Assembly: GCA_024400955.1 (NCBI GenBank)
Contig: JAKSLY010000017.1
Coordinates: forward strand, 1 to 54,009
Origin: Treponema sp.
GTDB taxonomy: Bacteria; Spirochaetota; Spirochaetia; Treponematales; Treponemataceae
Direction: 5' to 3'
DNA length: 54,009 nucleotides
Positions 16,852 through 27,333 of the stretch are shown here, piece after piece. Under the pieces are notes generated by a model. That model was not told the origin of the DNA. It ran no database searches and saw only the letters and a program-made list of their open reading frames with translations. Made by a program: the position numbers and the translations under genes. Every line of letters begins with the position of its first letter. The first letter of the stretch is position 1.

Positions 16852-16880
16852 ATAATCGCTAAAAACCGAAAATGTGTCAA
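16852..16880 (-). promoter_or_regulatory. promoter of the DUF4912/GH57-like pair
   Basis: A perfect TTGACA (16875-16880) lies 17 bp before GATTAT (16852-16857) on the minus strand. The -10 hexamer ends 9 nt before the ATG at 16842. The rest of the AT-rich divergent region (16881-17012) holds no further element I can assign with confidence. Confidence 0.55.
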
Positions 16881-17012
16881 TGCTGGCATGTAGTGATTAT
16901 TTTGAAACTTTCTGTTAAAATTATTTGTTTACTATATAGGATTTAAAATTGGGGATTTCTTTAAATTTTTTTTGAGGAACCCTTTTTTAGCCGGTTTGGT
17001 ATTTTAAGGAAA

Positions 17013-20000
17013 ATGAAGTATTCAAGACTGTCCGCAGCTGTCGGAGCCCTGATATTTGCCATAATTCTCTTTGCCTCAGCCTTTGTCCTGCTGCCAGTGT
17101 ACAAGAAGGCCGATGGGGAACTGCGCGCTCTTGAATCCAGGTATCTTTCCCTTGCAGAACAAAAGACGGGCCTTAAGTTTTCATACAGGTCCCTTTCCCC
17201 TTCAATCCTTTCAAATTTCACCATGAGGGGAATTTCCGTAATTCACGGGGAAACCGGCGTTGAACTTGCATCGATTAAGAAAGCCTCCCTTTCATACAAC
17301 CTGGCAAAGATAATTTCCGGTGACTACGAGCATGCCTTTTACAATCTGACGGTCAATTCAGTCAGGATCGATTATACCAAGGAAGCCCGGATGCTTTTTG
17401 AAGGCTACGGAAAGGGCAGGAACCAGGCAGCTGCTTCCAAGCCGGAATTGGACCTGGACAGGATTGAGGAAACCATAAGGAACTTTGCAAGATGGGTTCC
17501 CTTTGACGTTTCATTCAAGAATCTCACCCTTTCTTCTCACCTGGAAGACGGGCCCAAGGTTCTCGCAGTACGCTACTGTTCCATTAAGAAGGATTCCGAG
17601 GGGCAGGCTGAATTCATTCGTGGCGAGGGTAATGTCTATGTTTCCCTCAAGTCTGGAAAGACTGCGGGCTTTGTCTGGAAGATGGACGGAAACATGCCCT
17701 ATTCCGTGTCGGGTTCATCCTTCCGCATAAGGCTTGACGACTACCAGAAGGCGGATTATTCCATCAGACGCCTTGACTTCATTCTCAGCTACAGGTACAG
17801 GAAGGCCATGGTGCGTGCCATAGGAAGCAGGCATCCCCTGAACCTTGCGGCCACCTACGACATACAGGATAGGAATCTTGAAGCCCAGGTCAAGACGGAA
17901 AAGTTCAATCCTCTGGCCATTGTAAGGGCTCCTGTTCTTCCGGGGCAGGTTGATTTTTTCAGGGGGATGAAGGTTACGACGGATTCTTCCTTCGCCATGG
18001 ACTTTGACACCATGGACTACAGGTGGAACACGGATTCGGAAATTTCCCTGCCAAAGGGAAAGCACTTTACAAAGGACGGCCAGACCGTTGGCCTGGATGC
18101 ATCTGGCGACAGGACCGATGTGACGGTTAACCTGCTTAATGCAGAGGGTGGCATCGTTAACGGCACTTTTAAGGGCGGGTTTAACATTCCGCGCCTTCAG
18201 CCTTCCGGCACCCTTGATGTCAGGGGATATGTCTTTGGCAACGGCAATGTGCTTTCAGTCCGCAACATAAAGCTGGTTCCCCGAAAGACAAAGGGCTTTG
18301 ACTTTTACTTTGAGAATGCAGCCTTTGGTTCATGGTGCACATATTCAGACTTCAAGTGCTATGCTTCCCTTGGAAAGAACATAGACCTTACCCTGGAAGC
18401 CTGGGATTATTCCCACGAGGAATACGGAGTTCCCGGCCACATTACGGCAAACGCAACGATGCAGCTTGGCGAAGGAAGGAACCTTGAAGCCTATGCAAAC
18501 CTGGACAACTTCTTTGTGGACACGGGGCTTAAGACCGCATGCTTCTTTACGGATGGAACAAGGCCTGTGGTGGCTCCGGTGCTTCCAACTGCCGAGCCGT
18601 ACATTTCCCAGGTTGAAGCATATTTTTCCACGGACTTCAAGGACTTTACATACAATTCTCCGGCAGCCCTTTTTGCCAACACAAGAAAGGACAGGGAAGT
18701 TCTCGTCGTTTCCTTTGACGGAACAGACACGTCCCTTTCCTTCAGCCGCATAGAGCTTATTGCGGGGCAGAACAACCTTGTGGCAGGCGGAACCCTGGAC
18801 ATAGATCCAAAGTCAAGCCAGCTTTCATTCTTTACGGACCTTACCTTTAACAGCCTGCCGTACACCCTTAACGGTGTCTATGCCTTTGGTGATTGGCTCA
18901 GTATAACTGGAAGCTATGGCCTTGATGCCCAGCTGAATTTTGGAAAGCTTAAGAACGGAACCGTGCGATTTGAGGAATTTCCGGCAAGGATTGGAAAGTA
19001 CATGGTTTCCCTTTCGTCGGATTTTTCATACATCTACTCCGACAGCGAAAACTGGAGCGGAACCATTTCAAGGCTGTCAGTCATGGAACTTACGGACAAC
19101 ATGATTGCCCGTCCGGCCATAAGCCTTGAGGGGTCATTCACCCAGGACAGCCTCGTTGCTTCTGCCATTTCCTACACTGACAGTTTCTCTTCCCTTGATG
19201 GAAGCGGATATGCCCTGTGGAATTATGCCGGCGGAATCTTTGACAGCTGCACCTTCAGCATGAACATAAGGAATTCCCTGGGTGATGAAGACATTGAGCT
19301 TGGAGGGGAAGTCCGAAACCATTCCGGCCTGAGCCTGCGCAAGTGCGACATAAGGTCCGACCTGTATTTTAGTGCAGGCGCTTCCGTCAGGGACTTTCCC
19401 CTTGGAAGATTCCTCGTTGGGCAGGGAAGCGGCAACACTGTTTCCTTCAATGCCAACGTTACGGGAACCATTGAAAATCCCCTTGTTTCCGTTGACGTTT
19501 ACAGGTCCTCGGTTTTGCTCGGGGGATCAAACCTTAACTCAAGGCTCAACCTTTCATTCATCGACAGCGTGATGGATGTTTCGGATGTAGACATACGGTG
19601 GAAGAACTTCAGGATTGACGGTGTTTCTTCCCACATTGACCTTGGAAATTTTGATGGCGATGCCGAACTTCATTTCAAGTACGAGACGGAATCAAAGAAA
19701 ATCGATACGAGGCTTTCACTTCAGCTGGCAAATCTTTCCGGTAATGATGGCGGCAGGATTCCCGAGGAATTTTCCGTTGATGCGGAGTGTTCCCTTGAGT
19801 CCAGCAACTTCATCAAGAAGTTCGAGCCCTTCCATGTTTCATTCATCCGTTCCCTTGGGCGTCTCGACATTTTCACTGACGAAAACCTTGGTGCCTACGG
19901 GGAAATCATCGATGACGGAAGGCTGTCTTTTTCCGTTGCAGAAGGAAAACCCCTTTCATTCCTCATGAACGGAAACGTCCGGGAACAGGTCCTTGATCTT

Positions 20001-21581
20001 GATGTAAGGGATTTTAACTGGGACATCGGAAAGATTTCCTATACCTTCAATTCCAACGTTTTCTCACTGTATTCCGGTGTCCTCAAGGGTGATTTCAGGA
20101 TTCATGGTAATGTAACTGATCCTGTCATAATCGGAAATGTTTCCATGCTGGACAGCGACTTTAACCTGCCGCAGTACATACCGGGCCACTTTACGGCTGA
20201 TGAAATTCCAGTCTGGTTTGCCCAGGAAGAAATATCCGTTCCCGAAACCCTTTTTTATGTAAACGGCGGTGAGATTTCGGGCAATGCCTTTGTTGTTCTT
20301 GACAGATGGTCCCTGTCAACAATTTCCATCAACCTGCGTACCCTGGACGAAAAGGACATACCTATAGACTCAAAGGTTTCCCACTTCAGGATAAAGGGAT
20401 ATACAAGTGCGGACGTAAACATCGTCATTGAAGACAGGAACGTAACCCTGGGCGGATCCATCTCCCTGAGGAATTCGGAACTTTCATATTCCATCAATGA
20501 CTATGCCCTGGAAAATTCCCCGGTAAAGGACCTGGCAGAATTAAGCGACCCAAGGAACCTTTCAAAGAAGGCAAGACGTCAGAAGGCGGAGGAGAAGAAG
20601 GCCCTAAAGAAGGAAAAGAAGAACAAAAAACATCCGTCCGATGAAAGCATTATAATAGAAGAATCTGATGCACCTTCACCGGGAATGGCACCTGCCCTTG
20701 ACTTTAACATCAACCTTGACATCATGGTCGGCCAGAAGGTTCAGATAGACATCAACCCTCTCCTGAGAAGCCTCATCGCCCCTTCAACGCCTATTTCCCT
20801 TGTGGTGGATACTTCTACGGGACTTTGGAGCGTAAAGGGTGACATTGTCCTTAAGGGTGGGGAAATTTCCTACCTGAGCCGAAACTTCTACCTTAAGCAG
20901 GGCCGCCTTGTCCTTAACGAAACCCAGAGCCGCTTTGACCCTGTCGTAACCGTTCGTGCGGAAACCCGTGAACGCGATTCTTCCGGCGAGCAGGTAATCA
21001 TCACCATGACTGCCATTGCCCAGAACGTATCCACATTCCAGGCGGTTCTTTCTTCAATTCCGGGTAAGCCTGAACAGGAAATCATGGAACTTTTGGGACA
21101 GGTGCTTAAGGGAGACTCTACATCTGTCGGGTCTTTCGTAATTTCCGGCGTGGACTACGGTGTTCAGATGACTCTCCTAAGGAAAGCAGAGACAGCATTG
21201 CGTGATTTATGCAATTTTGATATATTTTCCATTCGAACGACTGCGCTGCAGAACACCATCATGCAGGGGCTTGATATCGACAATCGGGCAGAAAACAGGT
21301 CCGTAATCGGTAACTTGTTTGATAACTCAACTGTTTATATCGGTAAGTACTTCGGTAACGATATTTATGTAGACGCCCTGCTGCACTGGTCTTATGACAA
21401 GGATAAGGCTTCGTCCGGAGAATCCGTTGGCAGTGGACTTGTTTTCCAGCCGGAAATAGGTCTTGAATTTGAGGCTCCATTTGCAAACATCAGGTGGAAC
21501 TTCTCGCCAAACCTGTCGGATCTTCAGGAATCATGGGCTAAGGCCAATTCAGTGACACTGTCATGGCGTCTTGAGTTCTAA
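17013..21581 (+). CDS. TamB-like (AsmA/DUF490) envelope protein
   Basis: 1522 residues. One N-terminal membrane anchor (about 9-31) is followed by a very long chain of alternating beta strands, as in TamB/AsmA-type proteins that span the periplasm, assist outer-membrane assembly and may carry lipid. The C-terminal TamB domain (about 1220-1522) shows the characteristic GDIVLKGGEISYLSRNFYL and PGKPEQEIMELLGQVLKGD segments. It sits directly upstream of bamA, the order known from T. pallidum (TP0325-TP0326), which supports the role. A lysine-rich stretch (about 1184-1210) interrupts the beta region. The start at 17013 has AAGGA just upstream. Confidence 0.85.
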   Translation: MKYSRLSAAVGALIFAIILFASAFVLLPVYKKADGELRALESRYLSLAEQKTGLKFSYRSLSPSILSNFTMRGISVIHGETGVELASIKKASLSYNLAKIISGDYEHAFYNLTVNSVRIDYTKEARMLFEGYGKGRNQAAASKPELDLDRIEETIRNFARWVPFDVSFKNLTLSSHLEDGPKVLAVRYCSIKKDSEGQAEFIRGEGNVYVSLKSGKTAGFVWKMDGNMPYSVSGSSFRIRLDDYQKADYSIRRLDFILSYRYRKAMVRAIGSRHPLNLAATYDIQDRNLEAQVKTEKFNPLAIVRAPVLPGQVDFFRGMKVTTDSSFAMDFDTMDYRWNTDSEISLPKGKHFTKDGQTVGLDASGDRTDVTVNLLNAEGGIVNGTFKGGFNIPRLQPSGTLDVRGYVFGNGNVLSVRNIKLVPRKTKGFDFYFENAAFGSWCTYSDFKCYASLGKNIDLTLEAWDYSHEEYGVPGHITANATMQLGEGRNLEAYANLDNFFVDTGLKTACFFTDGTRPVVAPVLPTAEPYISQVEAYFSTDFKDFTYNSPAALFANTRKDREVLVVSFDGTDTSLSFSRIELIAGQNNLVAGGTLDIDPKSSQLSFFTDLTFNSLPYTLNGVYAFGDWLSITGSYGLDAQLNFGKLKNGTVRFEEFPARIGKYMVSLSSDFSYIYSDSENWSGTISRLSVMELTDNMIARPAISLEGSFTQDSLVASAISYTDSFSSLDGSGYALWNYAGGIFDSCTFSMNIRNSLGDEDIELGGEVRNHSGLSLRKCDIRSDLYFSAGASVRDFPLGRFLVGQGSGNTVSFNANVTGTIENPLVSVDVYRSSVLLGGSNLNSRLNLSFIDSVMDVSDVDIRWKNFRIDGVSSHIDLGNFDGDAELHFKYETESKKIDTRLSLQLANLSGNDGGRIPEEFSVDAECSLESSNFIKKFEPFHVSFIRSLGRLDIFTDENLGAYGEIIDDGRLSFSVAEGKPLSFLMNGNVREQVLDLDVRDFNWDIGKISYTFNSNVFSLYSGVLKGDFRIHGNVTDPVIIGNVSMLDSDFNLPQYIPGHFTADEIPVWFAQEEISVPETLFYVNGGEISGNAFVVLDRWSLSTISINLRTLDEKDIPIDSKVSHFRIKGYTSADVNIVIEDRNVTLGGSISLRNSELSYSINDYALENSPVKDLAELSDPRNLSKKARRQKAEEKKALKKEKKNKKHPSDESIIIEESDAPSPGMAPALDFNINLDIMVGQKVQIDINPLLRSLIAPSTPISLVVDTSTGLWSVKGDIVLKGGEISYLSRNFYLKQGRLVLNETQSRFDPVVTVRAETRERDSSGEQVIITMTAIAQNVSTFQAVLSSIPGKPEQEIMELLGQVLKGDSTSVGSFVISGVDYGVQMTLLRKAETALRDLCNFDIFSIRTTALQNTIMQGLDIDNRAENRSVIGNLFDNSTVYIGKYFGNDIYVDALLHWSYDKDKASSGESVGSGLVFQPEIGLEFEAPFANIRWNFSPNLSDLQESWAKANSVTLSWRLEF

Positions 21582-21600
21582 AAAAAAGAGGAATATAAAA

Positions 21601-24069
21601 ATGAAATTTCTTAAAGTAAAAAATATCCTATGCACTCTTCTTCTGGTCCTTGTTTCTGCAGCAGCCTTTGGTCAGGACAGCGACTGGTATTATGACAAGC
21701 CAATCAAGAACATTTTTTTCCAGAACCTTGACAACATCAAGAAAAGCGACCTGGAAGGCGTTACCTCAAGCTTCATAAGCAAGCCTTTTACCGATGACCT
21801 TGTTGGCGAGCTTTATGAACGCATCCTTGCCCTTGAATATTTCGAGGATGTTGAAATCAAGTGTGCAAAGGGAAACGACAACGGAAAGACCGTTAACATT
21901 CTTGTGGACGTAAAGGAACGCCCCGTAGTAACAAAGATTGTCTTCACCGGAAACAGGCAGCTTCACAATTCGGACCTGCGTGCAAAGATTTCCATGAAGG
22001 AAAGGGACATATTCCTTGAAAGCAAGATGCTTTCTGATGAACGTGCCGTAAGAAACTACTATATAGAAAGGGGATTCACGACTGCTGAAGTTTCTTCTTC
22101 CGTTGAAGAACGCGGCAACGGATTTATGGTCGTGTTCAGGATTGAGGAAGGAAAGCAGTCTGTCGTAAAGAAGATTGATTTTGCCGGAAACACCCTCGTT
22201 TCATCAAAGACCCTCAAGAGCAAGCTCAAGATGAAGGAGGCAGGCCTTTTCAGCAAGGGTTCATACCAGGAATCCCTCATGACCAACGACTCCAGGGCAA
22301 TTCAGGGATACTACATGGACCGCGGCTACATTGATGCAAGGGTTGTCAACGTTTCCATGGATTCTGAATTCAATGAAAAGAAGCACCGCGAGGAACTTAC
22401 CATAACCTACGAAATCGTCGAAGGAAACCAGTATACATACAGCGGCCTTGAATTTGACGGCAATACGGTTTTCACCAATGATGAACTTTTCGCCTTTGTT
22501 TCACTCAAGAAGGGTTCCGTTTACAATGAAACAAAATTCCAGGAATCAAAGTCCGGAATCCAGAACAAGTATTACGAAAACGGATACACATCCAACCAGT
22601 TCTATGCAGAACCCCTTAAGGATGCGGAAGCAAGGACCATCGGATACATCTTCCACATTCAGGAGCGCCCGAGGTCACACATTGAAAACATCATCATCAG
22701 GGGAAACGAAAAGACCAAGGAATACGTTCTCCGCCGCGAAATCCCAATTGATGAAGGCGACATTTTCTCCAACAAGAAAATTTCCAACGGCATGAGAAAC
22801 CTATACAACCTTCAGTTCTTCTCAACTGTAACTCCAGAAGTTGTCCAGGGTTCGGAAGAAAACCTTGTTGACATCGTTTATACTGTGGAAGAACAGAGCA
22901 CCACATCTCTTGACCTTGGATTTACATTCCAGGGTGTTTCGGATCCTAATGACTTCCCTGTTGCCCTTTATGCAAAGCTTCAGGAATCAAACCTTTTTGG
23001 CGAGGCACGCTCTGCTTCCATCGGAACAACCCTTTCTACAACAGAACAGTCCGTGACATTGGGTTATGGCCAGAGATGGATTTACGACCTGCCAATGAGC
23101 TTTGACACTTCCCTTACTTACGCCCATTCCACAAACTATGCCTTGAGAAACAGGCCCCTGCCGGATGGATTCATCAACGATGACTACTACTACATGAGGT
23201 ATGAGCAGAGTTCCTTCGGACTTTCAGCAGGTGTTGGAAAAAGATGGAACCCTCTCTTTGGTATCGTAACATGGGGCGGCGGAATTTCCACAAGCATCAT
23301 CAACAACATTTACGAAGACGATGTGTTTGTTCCGTATGATGCTTCCATCAGCATGTATCGCGACAACTGGGAACCAAGAAACTGTGTGTGGACATCCCTT
23401 TCCCTTGACGGAAGAAACATTGCCTACGATCCTTCCACAGGATGGTTTGCAAGCCAGAAATTCTCATGGTACGGTCTTGTAAAGAAGGGAGCCCTTTCCT
23501 TTGCTCCTGAATGGGGTGAAACCGAATTCTTCCTTCGCACGGATACAAAGGGAGAAAAATATTTCACGCTTCTTAACAAGCCTGTTTCGGAAAAGTTCTC
23601 CCTCAAGGCTGTCCTCATGCTTTACTCAGGACTTTCCCTTCAGTTCCCGACTCCGACTACAAACATAAAGAGGTCAAGCAAGCTTTACATCGACGGCATG
23701 TTCAACGGACGCGGATGGACGGTTTATAACAAGCAGGGTGGACGCGGATGTGCAATGCTTTCTAACACTGCTGAAATCAGAATCCCGGTTCTCCCTGGAA
23801 TCATTTCCTTTGACATCTTTGGTGATGCCGTTGCAATCAAGGACACTCCGGATGCCATGTTCTCAGGCCTTACCAAGGAAGACTGGTACTTCAGCTTTGG
23901 TCCTTCACTGCGTTTTGCACTCCAGCAGTTCCCTCTCAGACTCATCTTTGCCAATACCGGTAAGTACCGCGACGGAAAATTCGTCTTTACTGATGGCGAT
24001 GGAGACGGAGACCATGACTGGCGTTCAAACTGGCACTTTGTACTCACATTCAATATGACAAACCATTAA
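21601..24069 (+). CDS. bamA: outer-membrane assembly factor BamA
   Basis: 822 residues. The start at 21601 is chosen because GAGGA precedes it and the signal peptide (ending near AAAFG-QDSD) begins there; an upstream in-frame start would overlap tamB. Five POTRA domains occupy about 25-420 (typical pieces: FEDVEIKCAKGNDNGKTVNI, GFTTAEVSSSVEERGNGF, GNEKTKEYVLRREIPIDEGD), followed by a 16-strand barrel. BamA inserts beta-barrel proteins into the outer membrane; the T. pallidum orthologue is TP0326. It lies between tamB-like and skp genes, so the three form an outer-membrane biogenesis operon. The C-terminus ends FNMTNH instead of the aromatic residue common in proteobacteria. Confidence 0.95.
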   Translation: MKFLKVKNILCTLLLVLVSAAAFGQDSDWYYDKPIKNIFFQNLDNIKKSDLEGVTSSFISKPFTDDLVGELYERILALEYFEDVEIKCAKGNDNGKTVNILVDVKERPVVTKIVFTGNRQLHNSDLRAKISMKERDIFLESKMLSDERAVRNYYIERGFTTAEVSSSVEERGNGFMVVFRIEEGKQSVVKKIDFAGNTLVSSKTLKSKLKMKEAGLFSKGSYQESLMTNDSRAIQGYYMDRGYIDARVVNVSMDSEFNEKKHREELTITYEIVEGNQYTYSGLEFDGNTVFTNDELFAFVSLKKGSVYNETKFQESKSGIQNKYYENGYTSNQFYAEPLKDAEARTIGYIFHIQERPRSHIENIIIRGNEKTKEYVLRREIPIDEGDIFSNKKISNGMRNLYNLQFFSTVTPEVVQGSEENLVDIVYTVEEQSTTSLDLGFTFQGVSDPNDFPVALYAKLQESNLFGEARSASIGTTLSTTEQSVTLGYGQRWIYDLPMSFDTSLTYAHSTNYALRNRPLPDGFINDDYYYMRYEQSSFGLSAGVGKRWNPLFGIVTWGGGISTSIINNIYEDDVFVPYDASISMYRDNWEPRNCVWTSLSLDGRNIAYDPSTGWFASQKFSWYGLVKKGALSFAPEWGETEFFLRTDTKGEKYFTLLNKPVSEKFSLKAVLMLYSGLSLQFPTPTTNIKRSSKLYIDGMFNGRGWTVYNKQGGRGCAMLSNTAEIRIPVLPGIISFDIFGDAVAIKDTPDAMFSGLTKEDWYFSFGPSLRFALQQFPLRLIFANTGKYRDGKFVFTDGDGDGDHDWRSNWHFVLTFNMTNH

Positions 24070-24087
24070 AAGACAGGTGGCTATACC

Positions 24088-24606
24088 ATGAAAAAACACA
24101 TTGCAGCTTTTTTAGTTATTTCCATTGCAGTTTCTGCCCTCGGCTTTGCCCAGCAGATTACGAAATTCGCTGTTGTTGATACGAACAAGGTTTACCAGGC
24201 ATACTTCAGGAATTCGGCACCTGTTAGAAACTACGAGTCAAAGAAGGAAGAATTCCAGAACGAGCTGGACAAGCAGATTGTGGAACTTCAGCGCCTTAAC
24301 GACAAGAAGATTGAATACGAAAGAAGCGGCAATGAAGCCGAGGCCATGAAGCTTGAATCACAGATTACAAAGAAGACGGACTTCATCAACGAATATACAA
24401 ATGCAAAGAACACGGAGCTGGATTCCCTCAAGAAATCCCTTCAGGACAATAACGCTTTCTACAGGCAGCTTTATGACACCCTTGCCCGCGTTGCAGAATC
24501 GGGTGGTTACAGCATGATCATGAACCTTCAGGAAGCAAACGCAGTCTTGTGGTACAGCCCTTCCGTTGACATTACGGACCAGGTAATTTCCCAGCTGGGA
24601 CTTTAG
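24088..24606 (+). CDS. periplasmic chaperone Skp/OmpH
   Basis: 172 residues with a signal peptide ending at GFAQQ. The mature part has the OmpH layout: a first strand (FAVVDTNKVYQAYF), two long charged helices forming a coiled-coil tentacle (about 45-130), and a C-terminal strand region (YSMIMNLQEANAVLWY). Skp trimers hold unfolded outer-membrane proteins in the periplasm and hand them to BamA, which fits its position 18 nt after bamA. Same order as T. pallidum TP0326-TP0327. Confidence 0.9.
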   Translation: MKKHIAAFLVISIAVSALGFAQQITKFAVVDTNKVYQAYFRNSAPVRNYESKKEEFQNELDKQIVELQRLNDKKIEYERSGNEAEAMKLESQITKKTDFINEYTNAKNTELDSLKKSLQDNNAFYRQLYDTLARVAESGGYSMIMNLQEANAVLWYSPSVDITDQVISQLGL

Positions 24607-24630
24607 TTTTTCCGGCGGCTTGGAATCACC

Positions 24631-27243
24631 ATGGCAGAAGAAACACCGGTTATTGCCCAGTACAACAGGTTAAAGAGCGAACATCCAAACGAAGTCCTTT
24701 TCTTTAGGCTTGGGGATTTTTATGAAATGTTCAACGAGGATGCTGCAGAAGTTTCCCGGCTCCTGAACCTGACCTTGACCCACAGGGGAGACAATCCCAT
24801 GTGTGGAATTCCCTATCATGCCTCAAAGGTTTACATCGCACGACTTCTGCGCATGGGCAAGAAGATTGCCATTGCAGAACAGATTGGGGAGATTGCAAAG
24901 AAGGGCCTTACGGAACGCAAGGTTGTTGAAGTCATCACTCCGGGAACGGCAACGGAAAGCGAATATCTTGACGGCGGTGCAAACAATTTCCTTGCATGTG
25001 CAGCCGTAACCGCAAGCAGGGGAGCCCTTGCATACATCGATGTTACCACCGGCGAATTTCGTGCCACAAGTTTTCCCAGGGAGTCGATCCATGAAAATTT
25101 TTCCAAGGAACTTGGGCGTGCAAATCCCCGGGAACTTATTCTTCCAGAAAACCTGAGGAATGACCCAAAGTTCAACCTGATCCTCGAATCATATCCGTCC
25201 CTTACGGTTTCATATTATCCTGACTGGCACTTCAATCCGGACTTATGCCATGACCGGCTTGTAAAGCAGTTTGGCACCGTGAACCTGAGTCCCTTTGGTC
25301 TCGATAAGGTCAGTGCTGAAGTTCCCCCTGCGGGATTTTTGCTCGACTACATAGAAAAGACCACCAACACCCTGTCGCCACATGTGACCGGCATCGAAAT
25401 CTATTCCGACAGCCAGTATGTGATAATGGACGATTCTTCCCGCCGAAACCTTGAGATAACTTCCAACCTTAGGGATGGGTCTGTTCAGTATACTCTTCTT
25501 GAATGCGTCAACTGCACTGAAACCGCCATGGGAAGCCGCATGGTCAGGGACTGGCTTTCTTTCCCTCTGACAAATGAGGCTGCAATCAAAAGCCGTCAGA
25601 ATCACGTGGAACTATTCTTTACCGATCATGGTCTTCTTTCCAACGTAAGGAACCGCCTTGAGGGAATACTGGACATTGAGCGTCTGGCCGGAAGAGTTGC
25701 CATGGACAGGGCTCATGCCAAGGATCTTGTTGCCCTTAAGAATTCCCTCGTCTTGTGGAGCAGGACCCGTGAGCTTTTGACGGATTCTTCCTTTGCCTTT
25801 TCGGAATCGGAAACTGCTGCCAGCATAATCTCCCTCATTGAAAATTCCATCACCGATGATCCTGCAACTGTCTTTACGGAAGGGCGAATCATCAGGGAAG
25901 GATGGTCGGAAGAACTGGACCACTGGAAGAAAATCCGCAGCGACTTTAATTCAGTCCTTGAAGATTATATTGAAGAAGAACGGCAGAAAACTGGAATCCA
26001 GAACCTTAAGATAAAGAACACAGGCAACTTGGGATATTTCATCGAGGTGACAAGGGGAAAACTTGACCTTGTTCCGCCCCATTTTGTCATGAAACGCACT
26101 CTGGTTAATGCCGACCGTTACACCACGGAAAGACTTCAGGAGCTTGAATCAAGCCTTAATGAATCGGGAACCAGGATAATTCAGCTTGAGCACGATCTTT
26201 TCCTCGAAGTCCGAGGCAAGCTTAAGGAATTTGTAACTTACCTGAGGCAGCTTTCCAGGGAGATTGCATACATCGACGTTACGGCATCCTTTGCCCAGTC
26301 TGCAGTCAGGCATAATTGGGTACGGCCCCAGCTGTCGGGGGAAGACCTTGTCTTTGACGTAAAAAACGGCCGCCATCCTGTTGTTGAAAACCATCTTCCC
26401 AAGGGGGAATTTGTTCCCAACGACCTTCAGCTGTGCCTTGATGGCAGTGAAGTTGCTGGCCACGCTGTTGGCAATTTTGCCGGGCATTTTGCCCTCATAA
26501 CCGGACCAAACATGGCAGGTAAAAGCACTTTCCTCAGGCAGAATGCCCTCATCTGTCTTCTTGCCCAGACTGGAAGTTTTGTTCCTGCAGACAGTGCAAG
26601 GCTTGGCATTGCCGACAGGATTTTCTGCCGCGTTGGTGCCAGCGACAATCTTGCCAAGGGAGAATCCACATTTCTCGTTGAAATGTCGGAGACTGCAAGA
26701 ATCTTAAGGAGTGCCACGGAACATTCATTGGTCATCATGGACGAAGTTGGCCGCGGTACCAGTACGGAAGACGGTCTTTCCATTGCATGGGCTGTAAGCG
26801 AACACCTGCTGAATACGGTGCGTTGCAAGACGCTTTTTGCAACCCATTACCATGAGCTTACCCGACTTGAGCATCCTGGCCTTAAGATGCTTTGCATGGC
26901 CGTAAGTGAAAGCGGCAGCGATGTCGTGTTCTTAAGGAAGGTCATTGAGGGTGCCAGTGAAAACAGCTATGGAATCCACGTTGCACGCCTTGCCGGAATT
27001 CCATCGACGGTAATCGACAGGGCTTCAGAAATCCTTGAGCAGATTCAGGCAAAGGCTGGTGAAAAGACCAAGGTTGCCTCCACGGAAAAGCAGTCCCGCC
27101 AGAAGAAGAACCAGACCAAGTCCCTTTTTGGCGAGGAGGAACTTGTGCTCAACAGCATTCTGTCCGTTGACACCAATAACATCACTCCAATCCAGGCCCT
27201 GCAGATGATCTGCGACTGGAAGAAGGACCTTTGCGGGCAGTGA
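24631..27243 (+). CDS. mutS: DNA mismatch repair protein MutS
   Basis: 870 residues, the full family length. Domain I starts PVIAQYNRLKSEHPNEV and has the mismatch-reading FYEMF (Phe-x-Glu). The connector, lever and clamp domains follow. The ATPase domain contains the Walker A loop GPNMAGKST near residue 625, then DEVGRGTST (Walker B and the signature region), and ends with the helix-turn-helix segment ENSYGIHVARLAGIPSTV. The C-terminal tail is rich in Lys and Gln and carries the short dimer/tetramer helix. It follows skp by 24 nt with only a weak ribosome-binding site, so read-through from the bam operon is likely. Confidence 0.97.
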   Translation: MAEETPVIAQYNRLKSEHPNEVLFFRLGDFYEMFNEDAAEVSRLLNLTLTHRGDNPMCGIPYHASKVYIARLLRMGKKIAIAEQIGEIAKKGLTERKVVEVITPGTATESEYLDGGANNFLACAAVTASRGALAYIDVTTGEFRATSFPRESIHENFSKELGRANPRELILPENLRNDPKFNLILESYPSLTVSYYPDWHFNPDLCHDRLVKQFGTVNLSPFGLDKVSAEVPPAGFLLDYIEKTTNTLSPHVTGIEIYSDSQYVIMDDSSRRNLEITSNLRDGSVQYTLLECVNCTETAMGSRMVRDWLSFPLTNEAAIKSRQNHVELFFTDHGLLSNVRNRLEGILDIERLAGRVAMDRAHAKDLVALKNSLVLWSRTRELLTDSSFAFSESETAASIISLIENSITDDPATVFTEGRIIREGWSEELDHWKKIRSDFNSVLEDYIEEERQKTGIQNLKIKNTGNLGYFIEVTRGKLDLVPPHFVMKRTLVNADRYTTERLQELESSLNESGTRIIQLEHDLFLEVRGKLKEFVTYLRQLSREIAYIDVTASFAQSAVRHNWVRPQLSGEDLVFDVKNGRHPVVENHLPKGEFVPNDLQLCLDGSEVAGHAVGNFAGHFALITGPNMAGKSTFLRQNALICLLAQTGSFVPADSARLGIADRIFCRVGASDNLAKGESTFLVEMSETARILRSATEHSLVIMDEVGRGTSTEDGLSIAWAVSEHLLNTVRCKTLFATHYHELTRLEHPGLKMLCMAVSESGSDVVFLRKVIEGASENSYGIHVARLAGIPSTVIDRASEILEQIQAKAGEKTKVASTEKQSRQKKNQTKSLFGEEELVLNSILSVDTNNITPIQALQMICDWKKDLCGQ

Positions 27244-27333
27244 TTCCTGCCGGAAGACTGAACTTTTTTTCAAAATTCTTAAAAAAATTCCTCAAAACCG
27301 TGCAAAAAAAACAGGATTCACACAATCATATAT

